In this document: in pieces, positions 21,683-32,919 of the stretch
Numbering within the stretch: the first letter of the stretch is position 1
Layout: each line of letters starts with the position of its first letter
Assembly (NCBI GenBank): GCA_015179025.1
Contig: WHUX01000009.1
Location: forward strand, 558,001-622,000
DNA length: 64,000 bases
Direction of reading: 5' to 3'
DNA from: Terfezia claveryi
Lineage: Eukaryota; Ascomycota; Pezizomycetes; Pezizales; Pezizaceae
Notes under the pieces: generated by a model
Seen by the model: only the letters and a program-made list of their open reading frames with translations
The model's database searches: none
What the model was told of the DNA's origin: nothing
Translations under genes and position numbers: made by a program

Positions 21683-23753
21683 TCAGAGATTGCCCGGCCT
21701 AATGAATTTGATGTTGGGTCCTTCTCTACTAGCGAAAGCAGTGAAATGATCATCAATATTGTACATTATTGGATTCTTACTGCCCCCTAGCTTTTCAACG
21801 AAGGCGATATTATCCAGTCTAGTCTCACGCCCACCACCAACGTAAACGAAATCATACATCCACACAGTACGGGCCAAAGTCAAAGTAAGTTCGAGGTAGG
21901 CAAGTGATCGGCCAATGCAATTTCTAGGGCCGACACTGAATGGTGCAAACGCACTCCGTGCACGCTGAAAGGCTTCCGGTGAATCTGCCTTGTCGGCTAG
22001 AAACCTGTTTGGATTATAGGTGAAAGGGTCGGAGTAATAGTCCTCGTTCATGTGGAGAGTAAAACTGGGAGTTGCAATGTCGACCCCCTCAGGGAAATAT
22101 TTACCAGCAACAGTAATACCTCCCTTGAGGACCTGGCGTGTAAGGGTGGTGGGAATCGGTGGAGCCATACGCATTGCTTCATCTAGGCATGCCCGGACAA
22201 GCTTATAGGCAGGTTGGCATTCTGGTGTTGAGAATTTCTCACTACTGATCTCTTCACAATCAGAAAAAGTGGTGCGGACTAAGGTAGTGAGCTCCGCAAG
22301 GACCTTGGGATAGTTGGCCAAATAGAAGAACGTTGCCGCAAGAGTGGTTGAAGGTGTATGTGAACCTGAGAATCCCGACCCATGAAATTAGCACAGCCTG
22401 TAAGACATTATTGGTGCACCCTCCTCCACGCCACAAATGCAAGCGAGGTGAGCTTAGATGAAATAACCTCACCAGCTGCGATTAATAAATTGCTCTCACT
22501 CCACAATTCGCTCATGGAGTATCCCTCGCCACTTTGCGGGTCTTTTGCATTTAGTAGGTAGTGGAAGAAGTCTTTGCGTACTCCGGCCCCGAGTGCAATC
22601 CTTTCCTTAGCCTGTTCCTGAGAGTACTTTACAAATGTCTTCTGCCCCTCCGCAATCGCAGGGAACAAGTACTTGCCGAGGCCTAGCTTGTGCATTTTGA
22701 GTGAGACTCCAGCCTGTATATACACCATGACCAGTCAGACAATTTTTTATAGAGATATATCATAGCAGAATAACGAATAGGAGTAAAAATTCCAGGAAGG
22801 TGGCGAAGAAAATGAAACCTACAATTGCGTGTCGATGGATTGCCATATCAATCAAGGTAGGCCAGAATCTCCATTCTTCACGAGTAAGCATACCAAATGT
22901 TTTCCCAAAACATAGGTCACCAATGACGTCAAAGGTCAACCAGATACTCCAATAAGCCATGTTTCTGCTCGCATTGCTTTCCCCAATTCCTGGATTCTCA
23001 TTCTCACATGAATCCGTCCCAATGTTGCGGACAAAGGTGCGGATGTGCGTGAGCACATTATCTTCCATGCCTTTTATTGCTGTGTCCAAGAAGGCTTGTG
23101 CCATAACTCTACGCTTTCGTCCATGTAGAGCTTTATCAATGACTGAGTGTGTATCGAATGCATGTGGGTATGGAGGCATAACACTGTAAAATGATGACTT
23201 TTGGACATTTCTTCCATGGCCGTAGATTTCTAAAGGTATTATTAGATAAGGTGGAGAGGTATTTCAATATAGATTGTTACCATTCACCGCAACTGCATCA
23301 TTGACGGAAACGCAATTTGGGGTAAAGCGAACAAATTTGCCTGATTCTCAGAAGTCAGTAGAAGCCCATATTAGTAGATTAGCCTGTGAAGATATCACTA
23401 ACCATATCTCCTGTGTGCATGATACAAAACAAGATGAGAATCGCCAATCCAGGCGTGATATGCTGCATGCAGACTTGTACATCTGGCTAATAATGGACCA
23501 GGGTACTCTGCCAATGGGTGGAAATATAAACGATAAAGCACCAAGGTAGTCAACTATAGGGTAAAAAGTGTTAGCCTCCCAAGCAGAATACTATGGTCTA
23601 TGTCAACTTGTATGGTATAATTGCAAGGGCTAGGAACAGATAGGATATCGCATAACGTACGAGTGCGCCTATGGTAAAGAACAGCAATTGTGGGATCTCA
23701 TGACCCCACCCAATTGGCAAAATAATAGTCGATGGACCTAACAACCACCCCAT
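21683..23753 (-). CDS. Cytochrome P450 monooxygenase, 6 exons, 544 aa
   Basis: A haem-thiolate monooxygenase of microsomal class II type. The ATG at 23753 opens [17 protein letters not shown], followed by a hydrophobic anchor (about residues 20-45) and the Pro hinge [10 protein letters not shown]. The exons are 23753-23661, 23553-23403, 23340-23281, 23229-22823, 22713-22473 and 22365-21683. All introns are GT-AG (51-109 nt), totalling 1,635 nt in frame. It has the C-helix region [17 protein letters not shown], the I-helix [11 protein letters not shown] (Gly318), the K-helix ExxR (DEAMRM, Glu380/Arg383), a PNRF-type meander and the haem loop [11 protein letters not shown] with ligand Cys467. 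The sequence resembles the fungal benzoate-hydroxylase/isotrichodermin-hydroxylase-like clans, but no CYP family can be assigned. The usual acidic residue of the I-helix (A/GGx-D/E-T) is His320 here. Confidence 0.93.
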
Positions 23754-26044
23754 TGTCCAGTCTTTTGCACAAGTAAAATGGTATCGGGGCCAAATTGGTT
23801 GAAGGTAGGGTGTTGGAATTGCTCGGAGGAGGTAAAGGTTTGACCGTATTGTGCCCTTCTAATTGAATCCTTAATTGAGGTGCATATGATGCATCTGACA
23901 CTTTGTTCAATATCAGTTGTCGAGGTCAGAGCGATTTGTCAGCGGTTGTGTCGAAGCTTGATCTTCTCGCAAGGCTAACAACCTTAAAAGGAGCGTGGGG
24001 CTTATTTATAACTTACTAACCTCAAATCTTGACGCTGGGCCCCATGTCTGGTTGCCTCTACGAGGGGTTCGTGCCAACCAGACTAGCTGGTTGGCACCTG
24101 GGCCAAGCAACATGAATGTACTAAGAGACTTAGTCGTTGGCACAACACCCCCGCCAAACGGCGCGGTCCAAAATACTCTAATTGGGCTTAGCTCAGTGAC
24201 AAAGCTATCTCTGCTGCGGCCGTGCATGTGTCAATCCTTCGATCGTTAATATATATGCTGAATTGAATTCGCATGAGGATAATTCAAAGATTTGTAGTGT
24301 CCTAGTACCTGACCGAGTTACTAATTGTCAATGTCTGCTATCGGAGACAGTAGTATCAAATCGTAGAGGTGCCAATCAACGTGGAAGCGAGGCTAAGGTG
24401 CGCATATGCATGGCTGACGAGCTAGACGCATCTACTGGATAAAATATGACCCCGCAAACCAATCCAGGATTAGCATGAAGCTTCGGCAGGGGTTTTTCTC
24501 ATCTTTCCAATCATATGGAGTTTAGAGTCAAGGGCTAAAAGTGCAGGGGTTGTAGCTGAGGCAACGTAAGCCCGCGATAGAGTAAAATATGTACGTAACA
24601 TTATTATGCATTCTGCAAGACTCTTACAGCGGTCAATGCGTCTGTTCAGGAATTGCGAATACAGCAGGCGATAAAGGCATAGTGTATCGGTCAGATCTGA
24701 AGGATGATTGGTATGGGACTGTAGCGGGGTGACGAGGTCATCAATTGGGTGGACAACCCAGCGATCACCAACGACCCCTTAAATTTTATTTTACACTCGA
24801 ATTTGTAAGATATGCTAACGTGCAAAAGTGGCAGAAGAAGATATTTTGGAGGAGTATTTATTACAATTGCTTTGGCATGAGGGATGCCCGATGGAATTTA
24901 TGAACAAAAGCTCAAATTATCCTCACTAAATAAAAATAAAGTTGGGGAAATGAAAAAGCATCACAGCAACCTGGAAAAGAAGGCCCGGCCCTTCAACCCC
25001 TGCCTGACATGGCCTGCACCTGTACTGTACATATTTGATATGCTTAATCCTAATATACTCTAGTCGCTCCATCTCCATCCCGTTGACCAATCAATCACTG
25101 TAGGCATACGGAGTACTCCCCCAAATCTCTCAAACCAAAAAGATAGTAAGCGGGGATATAAATTAGTACATCAGATACTTTATATAGTTAGACCCATCCA
25201 TGCTTCCCTTGTCCAAGATAAACAAGGATCCCCACCGGCACTTGGTTCTAAAAGCCTCTTTCTCTCCAAACACGCGATTTCCTCCTCTGCCTAACTCAAA
25301 TGGTCTTTCATCTGTCCAAATCACTCGCCTCCATTCCATTTGGTTCTAGGCATTATGCTAACCTCGCAACCTACTGTTCGTTATCAAGCTGTTTCAATTC
25401 GTAAAAATAATTCCAACTACATACCGTATCTTATGGCTATCATCAGATTTGGCTTTCTTCTAGCAATTTAGAAACATAGCCAGCATTATTTAGAACAAGT
25501 TCTACCCGTGGTGAGGGAATAACCCTCATATAACATAACTTTATTTTACCTGATGGTGATGAATGGATATTCTTTAGTAAGGTGAATGATCTTTGCACTG
25601 ATATCTCCACCAACTTTATAAGGGCGACCTGCGGATGGATAGTTATACATAGGTAGTGTCAGCTGATTCTCGGCTTTGCACGATAGATAATATCTCCAGA
25701 GATTTGGGGATATTCAGTACGGTAGAGAGGACATCGGCGCGATTAAGAAAGACGACTATAGCTAGTAGCATGCGTATGCGGTGTATTTTTTACAACGATA
25801 GATTTTCATGGATTGCACGCCACTGCCCGACCACTTTTTATGATAGGTCCCCCAGAGAATTACACGACACTTACTAATATATCTGAGAATGCCTGGAGGC
25901 GGCAATGAGTAAGTAATCGATTACGCATCCTAATTAAGATTTGATGCGAATATGCGAATTCCTCGCTGGCTTGCTAACGTATGGGGTAGGTAACCTGTTC
26001 TATACCTTGGCTGCATCCGTGTTATTTTCCTCACCTGACGTTGA
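23754..26044. other. P450 upstream and intergenic region
   Basis: No supportable gene in 2.3 kb. Structure is limited to the hairpin at 24071-24097. The P450 promoter should lie just right of 23753. Confidence 0.5.
24071..24097. repeat. Perfect 10-bp hairpin in a dispersed motif
   Basis: gtgccaacca, loop gactagc, tggttggcac. The same gtgccaaccagactag motif occurs in other repeats of this window (6118, 11755, 26268), and a related pair closes the small inverted repeat at 63074-63165. Confidence 0.85.
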
Positions 26045-26064
26045 TTGACGTTGATTTTTATATA

Positions 26065-26375
26065 TATATATATTTTTTTTATTTATAAATATTCAGTACT
26101 CACATGCGGTCCTGTTAAGGGGGACCATGATGAGCCACCCGGAACCAACCCCGGTGGATTTCAGGAACCTCCCATGCTGTCATTATCCGGCTTATACAGA
26201 GGTGCCTGACTGGAGGGGGAGTGGTTAGCCCAAATGGGCCTTGGTAGTGGAGGATAGGGGTGCCAACCAGACTAGATAGGGTGCGCTCTGAATCCACCCG
26301 GGTTTCTGGTGGCTCATCATGTTCCCCCAATTGGGACCGAATATGAGTAATGAGTAAAAAAAAAAAAAAAAAAAG
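26065..26375. mobile_element. Pair of SINE-like copies with A-rich ends facing outward
   Basis: A minus copy (26065-26215: T-rich end, ttcagtactcacatgcggtc, ccatgatgagccacccgg, ccatgctgtcattatccgg) is followed at once by a plus copy (26222-26375: caaatgggccttggtagtgg, ggtgccaaccagactag, cacccgggtttctggtggc, atatgagtaatgagta, about 20 A). ttgacgttga occurs at 26045-26054 and 26410-26419, a possible 10-bp duplication around the pair, though 35 bp separate it from the right tail. Confidence 0.78.
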
Positions 26376-26639
26376 GAAAGTAGGAATAATGGAAGAGGCG
26401 CTGACTCACTTGACGTTGAGAAGATAACTTCCTGAGAGTAGCTACTGATAAACAAGTATTATTAATCATGGGCTTCAAATATGCTGTGAATTGCGGGTGG
26501 GAAATCCAGAAGTTGATGAGTGGCCCTCAACAGTGAGTACCTATCGTACATACCATCTGACCCTTTATATGGCACAGGAGCGGAAGGTGATCTCAGCCTT
26601 GAGGGTCTTTGCCGACGGGTTATGGAAGTCCCAACAGTT

Positions 26640-27310
26640 TGATCTTCAATTAATGAGAAAACGCCGAACGAGGAGTGGAATCTGAGAATCAACGAGGCAG
26701 CGGACGGCCATCAGATTTCTACACCGACAGGAGCAAGCCAGAGACGGGAGGCGTAGGAGGAGATTGGTTTGTAGGACGTAGAGGCAAGAAGGAGAGATGT
26801 CGGGCTAGGGGTTCTGGGACGGGGAGATTAGACGTTGGGTTACTGTTGGGTAAAGCTTGATGACAGTAGAAGGTTCTGATTATGTAAGCTGCTGTTTTGG
26901 CCGCTTCCAATCTGAAAATGCAAGAATGGAGGACCTGAAGTGGGTGGTGGGTGAGATCGGGGAGAGGCAGGAGCGGTTAGGGTAGAGAGGCAATGAGGGA
27001 GCCAATAGCAAGGAGCGGCAGAGCAGGTCAAGGGGGTGATTACGAAGGATACAGGGAAGCATGGAGCTTAAGCTTTGTCCTGTATCGCCGGTGAGTGGCT
27101 TGGAAGGAGGTGGAGCTCTGGAAACAGGCGGATGACAGGGAGCGGAAGAGGAAGACAGGGACAGTAAATCTGGTTGGGACTTTCTTCACGGGAGCTGGTA
27201 CCGGATGGTCTTTTCCTTTGTACCCTTGTACCGAAAACTTTTTGGCTTCGGGACCCCGTCATGACCTTAGGTCGATCACGGCTATGACTTTTTTAAAAAA
27301 ACAACATGGT
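26640..27310 (+). mobile_element. Second Tad1-like LINE 3' end, heavily decayed
   Basis: One frame reads SDFYTDRSKPETGGVGGDWF (about 26715-26775), the first strand of a LINE RNase H domain with the catalytic Asp kept. Further on, RKRKTGTVNLVGTFF (about 27145-27190) corresponds to EGEKDTIVDLVETFF of the 9465 copy. The 3' UTR follows with gggaccccgtcatgacct, taggtcgatcacggctatga and an A-rich tail at about 27287-27302. The zinc knuckle is lost and several frames are used. Confidence 0.72.
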
Positions 27311-28202
27311 AGAAAATAGTGCCATTCCCAGTCGGTATGCAATGAATTGAGCTGCAAAGCATGATAATCTTAATTTGAAAGGTCAGAGGCCGAGGCTTTA
27401 TCTGACAGCTAACGAGAGCACCTCAGCTCATGCAATCCCGAACCCCTCTCCAGCATATTAAGCTAGAAACTCAAGTCTTTCTAACTAGGGGGGATTCAAA
27501 ATCTAAACTCCAACAAGTTGTCGTTATAGCTAGGTCCGCCTTGCCGGAATCTAGAACAGTACCCAAATTTTCCTCCTGGTTTCTGTGGCTATTTACGGGA
27601 CCAGGGTGTACAGTAGTAGAGAACTATGCTGGTCTATTCTGGTCGTCATTGCGAACCCATGATAATGTTTACAACAAGGGTATGTTTCGGATTGCGGTAA
27701 CTCGAACGTTCTCAGCCAGGCATACAGAAACTCTATATACATATGTCCAGATCTGTGTTTCCCAGGTACCAGAGGACACCATAAATTAAGGAGTCGCTAG
27801 GAGTACTGAATAAAGTGCGCTGACGTCAGTGTGCAGAACCACTCAAATTCCGGTGAAAATAATTACCCTTATATAATCGCCTGGATTTAGGCATTGGTGG
27901 AGATACCCGCCCTCCACATAGAACTACTGTAGGCACGGGAAAAAAATGATACCCGTCGTGACGGCGTACCGGTAGGTGGTCTTGTAATATTGAAGCGCAA
28001 CTTTGTACCTGTGCATCCTTGTATGACTCTCCTGCACATGAAAAGAGATTGGCTTCGTAAGATTACAACTACCGGTACCGAAGGGGGTCGACCGCTGTCA
28101 AGGAAGGTTCCAGGCCGCCGCATAACCTAAGGCTGATTTAAGGCGTAATGACTGGGGGAAAAAAAGGGGAAAAAAAAACTGCCGAGCGTGTAGTTTTTAT
28201 TT
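27311..28202. other. Intergenic
   Basis: No supportable gene. A 119-codon frame starting with ATG at 27430 has no domain and no homologous copy in the window, and is not called. Poly-purine runs lie at 28150-28180. Confidence 0.45.
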
Positions 28203-28262
28203 TTATCTTTTTTTTAAGAAAAAGGGTATTTACCACGATTGACCTAAGGTCATGACGGGATT
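28203..28262 (-). mobile_element. Inverted LINE 3' tail
   Basis: On the minus strand cccgtcatgaccttaggtca, atcgtggtaaatac and an A-rich tail match the LINE 3' end at 27251-27300. Only the last 60 bp can be recognised. Confidence 0.7.
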
Positions 28263-28599
28263 TTTAATACCTGCATATTATGTACCGGTAGGCTTGTGCT
28301 AAGTTGATTGTCTGTGGTTGATTGCCACGTGGTTTCTCTTATTAAGAATATCGCCCTTGAAGTCGTAATTCGAGGAAATCTGTGATTCCGTTCTTGCCTT
28401 GTTAGAAAAATAGATCGCTACTGTTCCGTCCTCGAGGACTGTAAAATCCTGTAATTTCCGACGTCGGAAACTCTCTGGTTGTCGAGTTAGACGCTATATA
28501 TAGTAATATGGTACAAAATAGCATTCTTATGTTGTACTTATTCTATGGCTGTTGTGGATTCAGTAGATATAAGATATAGGCTGGCAGCTGTTTTCAAGA

Positions 28600-29063
28600 G
28601 GTTTCTCGCATATCAGATACCTATATTTATTATAAGCATACCTCTCATAGTCCTTATATACAAAAGGGTACTTTTTAAGCATAAATTCACCTATTTGAAT
28701 ATTTATGCCCTTTTTTGGCTTAGTCACATACATATGCTTATATCGAATAGGCACTAGCAGGATTGCTAATCAATATGAAATTACTATGCAGGGAAAGATG
28801 TGGAGAAGCAACTTCACTACTTGACGCAAGTACCTAGTGCAATACATTCATAATAGATCTAGAACAATATGTTAATATCATAAGCTTTATCAAGAGAAGG
28901 CAAAGGAAGCCCAGTGGAGGATCAAAGAGATCTTACAACGGTCTAATACCTATTTCCTATGTTAATTTTCATGTATGTAATTTTCTCTCGGTATATGCAT
29001 ATATTTGCTATAAGCATATACCCTCTGGTCCCGACCATACACTTATAACGAGAGTTAACTGTA
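28600..29063 (+). mobile_element. Pogo/Tc1-like non-autonomous element, degenerate
   Basis: The right end reads tataacgagagttaactgta, nearly the same as the right end at 62919. Internal blocks are shared with 62300-62919 in the same order: taaattcacc, ttggcttagtcacata, ggatcaaagagatctt / ggagatcaaagagttcct. The left boundary is approximate. Confidence 0.65.
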
Positions 29064-31776
29064 CTAGGACAATTATTAGGGTGCTAAGTACTAGTCAAAA
29101 CTCAACGCAGGTTTATGGTCAATATAATAGATACATCCGGTCCAAATAGGTCAAGTGGGGCTTCAGCAAAGCTCTAATCTTTTTATAACTGAGAGGTAAG
29201 GATAGAAGTAGAACTATCACTTGAAATGTAAGAGTGCACAATGATATGGAGTATATATTATCATATTGCAATTGCATTCATCCAATATACGCTAAAGTAT
29301 TAGCTATAGGTAGTGGATGATCTCAATTGGAAACTTTTCTCTTTTCATTCAAGTATCTAGGGGCCTTTGGTTGATAGACTCTACAATACATCTCGACAAT
29401 AAATCTCTACAAAGAACTTCTCTACAAAGAACTCTCGATACAAGCATATCGTCTGGACCGGAGGAAATATGCTTGTAACCAATATATTCGTGCTTGGATC
29501 TAATATCTGAGTCCTGTGACATTCAGGGCCGGTCTGTTGGTCCTACCTGCAAGCTTAGGAACACTCCCTTTCTTGAATTGGTTCACTTTTGGTTGATAGA
29601 AGTTTGATAGCGAGATAGATACACCATCTGACCCAGAGTAAAGTTTCGAAGCCACCCACAAGGGACTCCTTTAAGGTGTAAGAATACGAGGTTACGAGTC
29701 AGAATTGTGGAACATTGATATATACATGTATATTCACAAAAAGAACCTTGCTTCCTGACCGCTTTAGTGTTCAGATCGCTGTAGTTCAGACACGACGGTA
29801 GTACTGCGCTAATCAACAAGAATTCTTGCGAAAGGCATACCCTTCGTTCCTTGACATGTTTTTTCCTTTGGGCCTGACCGGCAACGATTCTGACGTGTTA
29901 TGCGAGAATACTTCAAATATCTAGACAATCTACCTTATAAACTTACTATAAGATTCGTGGCGAATTATAAAATGGATATCTGACTGCATTACCCAGACCG
30001 CGAAACTCCCGCTTGGTTTTCTTCCTCAATCCCGATTTTTTCTCCAGCTGCACTCGATTCTACCATAGAGAATTGTTGGCAATGGACCCTGCCATATGAA
30101 ATTCATGAATCCTTCGGCTTATCAACCTGAACGATCGTGAAACATGGGTAGTGTTCACATTATCTATCTAGGTTTAGCCATCGAAACCCCTTCATTCTTC
30201 AGTGGATGTCGACTACGTCCACCTGCTACGGGGTACCTTTAAGCCATGGTTGTCAAACGCGATGTCTTTGCATTGGCAATATTCCTATTTTGAGCCATTG
30301 CAGCTGCCAGTTCGTGTTATGTTTACGGGTTTACAACCAAAGTCGCTGGAAGTGAGGGTGCGAAGCGAGGAACTATTGATGTCGGGACCAGTTTAAAGAG
30401 GCTCTTGACAACAAGGGGTTTCCCCATGCACCTAAGGTGGTTTATATTGGTTATTTGAAACCATACAAACGGAATGATGTAGCTGCAAAACCCTGTGGCC
30501 TGGATAAACCATTTCGACTTGAAAGTGTTCTGGATGGCATTGTTGACGGAAATTATCTGCCTTTTGGAGAGCTCGCCACTGAAGCCTAATTACGCACAAG
30601 GGACTGACTATACCTTTGAGCATTATCTCGACTCCTTCAATGCCACTTTAAAGGCCAAATTGAGTTTATCAATTGAGTCCACTGCTCAAGCGTACCTTGG
30701 AGAAACAAGAAAGGGAGAGACAAAACGCAAGAAAAGCGTAGGAGAACCAAATAGCCCTCCTCATTGGAAATGATACTTCAATCGAGTGCCAGGAGTGCGA
30801 GAGTCCAGAACAGCTATATTGCTGTCAATATAATCTCAAACATTATATTCCGGTATGTAAAGTATCTGACATCAGATGTTTATTTAGAAGGTGATTCTGA
30901 TAGCGGATTATGCATTATGATAGAATGACAAATATCACGAAGGGAGTGACTATGTCACTGTGAGATATAACAAATTTGTCCACCACAATAAGAGGCATCT
31001 GATCGGCAACAATGACACCGATAGCTTGGGAATTGGTGGGTCAATTCATTGCAGAGGTCCTCCAGTTCGGTTCTCTTCGTTATTGATAGCAGCCTCCAGG
31101 TCTTCCAAATTCCCAGTTCGTTCAAACCGATTGCGTAGGTCCCATCCGCCAAAGGCAAAATTGACTCCTCTGTACTTGCAGCATGTCCAGTTTCATTCTC
31201 CATAGTAAATGGTAGTCCCCTAGCTGTTGCTGGAGCCACTGTGGTTTAAAATGCCGGTCGCTAAAAAGGCCAGTTGAACAAGATTGTTTATCAGGGATCA
31301 CTAATGGGGTCAATTGGAAAAAGCAGAAAAGGATATAAGCAACGAAATTCCACTGATGTATATAGATTTTTCTTAGGACACCCGCACCATAGCCTTTAGA
31401 TGATAGCAATCGCTAGGATACCAATATAGCGTTAAGCATTTTCTTGACTGGTCAGCAAGATCCTCTCCTCATAACCTCGTAATCTTACATTTTGGGTCCC
31501 ATTTTCGTGATGAAAGCTTCAGGATCGTATGTTTTTCAAAGTTGCAAATAGCTAGTCCGAAACTGCTCTCTACAACTTACCTGGCAGTGTGGTATAGCTG
31601 TTGAAGAATACTAGGTTCGTGCAGGCATCGATCAGGAATAGGGATATCAGCCGTGCCTAAGTAAGTTTGGCTAAGTATAAAAGGTCAAACGTGAGAGGTG
31701 CGATATGATTGAGAAATAGCGTGGGATACCGGTATGCATTACCCTGACACGCCAAGAGGATGTTACTAGCTTAGAC
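29064..31776. other. Intergenic, with a transposon end
   Basis: No supportable gene. At 29428-29500 there is a left end of the pogo-like family (ctctcgatacaagcatatcg, then tatgcttgtaaccaatatat) with no matching right end. Short frames at 30495-30773 and 30955-31409 show no domain. Confidence 0.5.
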
Positions 31777-31790
31777 TGAGCTCATGAGGA

Positions 31791-32007
31791 TTTTTTTTTA
31801 TTTATTTATAAATACTTAGATCCTCCTATGCAGCCCCGTTAAGGGGGCTATGAGGAGCCACGCGGAAGCCCGGTGGATTCAAGGGGAAGGCAAGTTAATC
31901 TGCCAGCCCCACGCAAGATAAATACAAAGGACTAAAAGGACTAAATGCGGATGAACTAAAAGGGACTAACTCTTATGAAATGACAAGGGGACTCGTGATA
32001 GGCTGTG
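31791..32007 (-). mobile_element. Complete SINE-like copy (217 bp) with perfect 14-bp target-site duplication
   Basis: TGAGCTCATGAGGA occurs exactly at 31777-31790 and 32008-32021. Between them, on the minus strand, the element runs from cacagcctatcacgagtccc at its 5' end through gcagattaacttgcctt and gaatccaccgggcttcc to a tail of aaataaataaaaaaaaa. The A tail abuts one duplication and the 5' end the other, which is the hallmark of LINE-driven retroposition. No ORF is present. The low divergence of the duplication suggests a fairly young insertion. Confidence 0.92.
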
Positions 32008-32229
32008 TGAGCTCATGAGGAGGAAGTGCATGCAGCCTTTGATATTTAATCACTGCACCCACTAAGCCTAAATATAGGCTATTTTTATTTGGATATGTTG
32101 GTGACCTTTATAAGTTATATGGCCCTGTCTGCAAAACTGGGTAGTCATAGGAGTCTTATATCTGTACGGGACGGAGTGATGTATTCTAGATCTAGCTAGC
32201 GCTGTGGAGGTAAACAAAGTTTGCCATAT

Positions 32230-32365
32230 AGCTCTTTCTCAGTCTGGCGCCGACCTGGCATGTTAACTTGCCTTGTCCTGAATCCACCCGGGTTTCCAGG
32301 AGGCTCCTCATGGCCCCCCTACTAGTACGGGACCGAATAGGAGTAATGAGTAATTAAAAAAGAAA
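32230..32365 (+). mobile_element. SINE-like copy, plus strand, 5'-truncated
   Basis: Reads ggcatgttaacttgccttgt, cctgaatccacccgggtttc, aggaggctcctcatgg, gaataggagtaatgagtaat and then an A-rich tail. It faces away from the minus copy at 31791-32007. Confidence 0.8.
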
Positions 32366-32493
32366 ATTCTTTCTTGCCTGGGAGGATCAATCAAGGTATG
32401 AATAAAATGAATGAAGCTCGGTGGGAGTAACTAGGCCAATTGCAAGAGTTCTAACGAAAAGATGGCCAACCACAGGCTTCAATATGCGGATAC

Positions 32494-32556
32494 TTTTTTT
32501 TTTTTTTATTAAAACTAGTTACTACCTATGCGGCCCCGTTAGGGGGCCATGAGGAA
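32494..32556 (-). mobile_element. SINE-like 3' end fragment
   Basis: The T run at 32494-32507 is followed by actacctatgcggccccgtt and ccatgagga. It is only the last 60 bp of the family, on the minus strand. Confidence 0.75.
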
Positions 32557-32919
32557 ATATGCGGATACTCTTGGGTAACTTAGCTACTTAGAACTACTTT
32601 GGCTGGACAGGGTAGTATATTCAGCCATGCAGATGCTGTGCAATATCTCTAGCGGGAGCTCCACCTAATGGGCCCCGCCTAGATGTCAAGTCATTCTGAT
32701 GCCTCTTGCACAATTGTACAAACAAACTATCAGACAGTCAAAGTAAACTAGTATCACCCTTTCAAAACAAAGTTGCTAGTCACCCCCTTACCTTATTTCA
32801 TCTATCGTATGAACCATCCTTAGGGTCAGTATGACGAGATTTATCCAGCGTGACAGGCGTTGTCGCAAGCCCAGGGCCTGTCCAACTACAGTACTCGGAT
32901 CCAGCAGTGTTTTACAGGC

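Noticed and set aside
26221..26290. Possible tRNA-like head (gtggttagcccaaatgggc)
   Set aside because: No cloverleaf, no B box at the right distance, and the motif is part of the dispersed repeat.
27430..27789. 119-codon plus-strand ORF with ATG
   Set aside because: Composition and motifs give no support; lies between LINE fragments.
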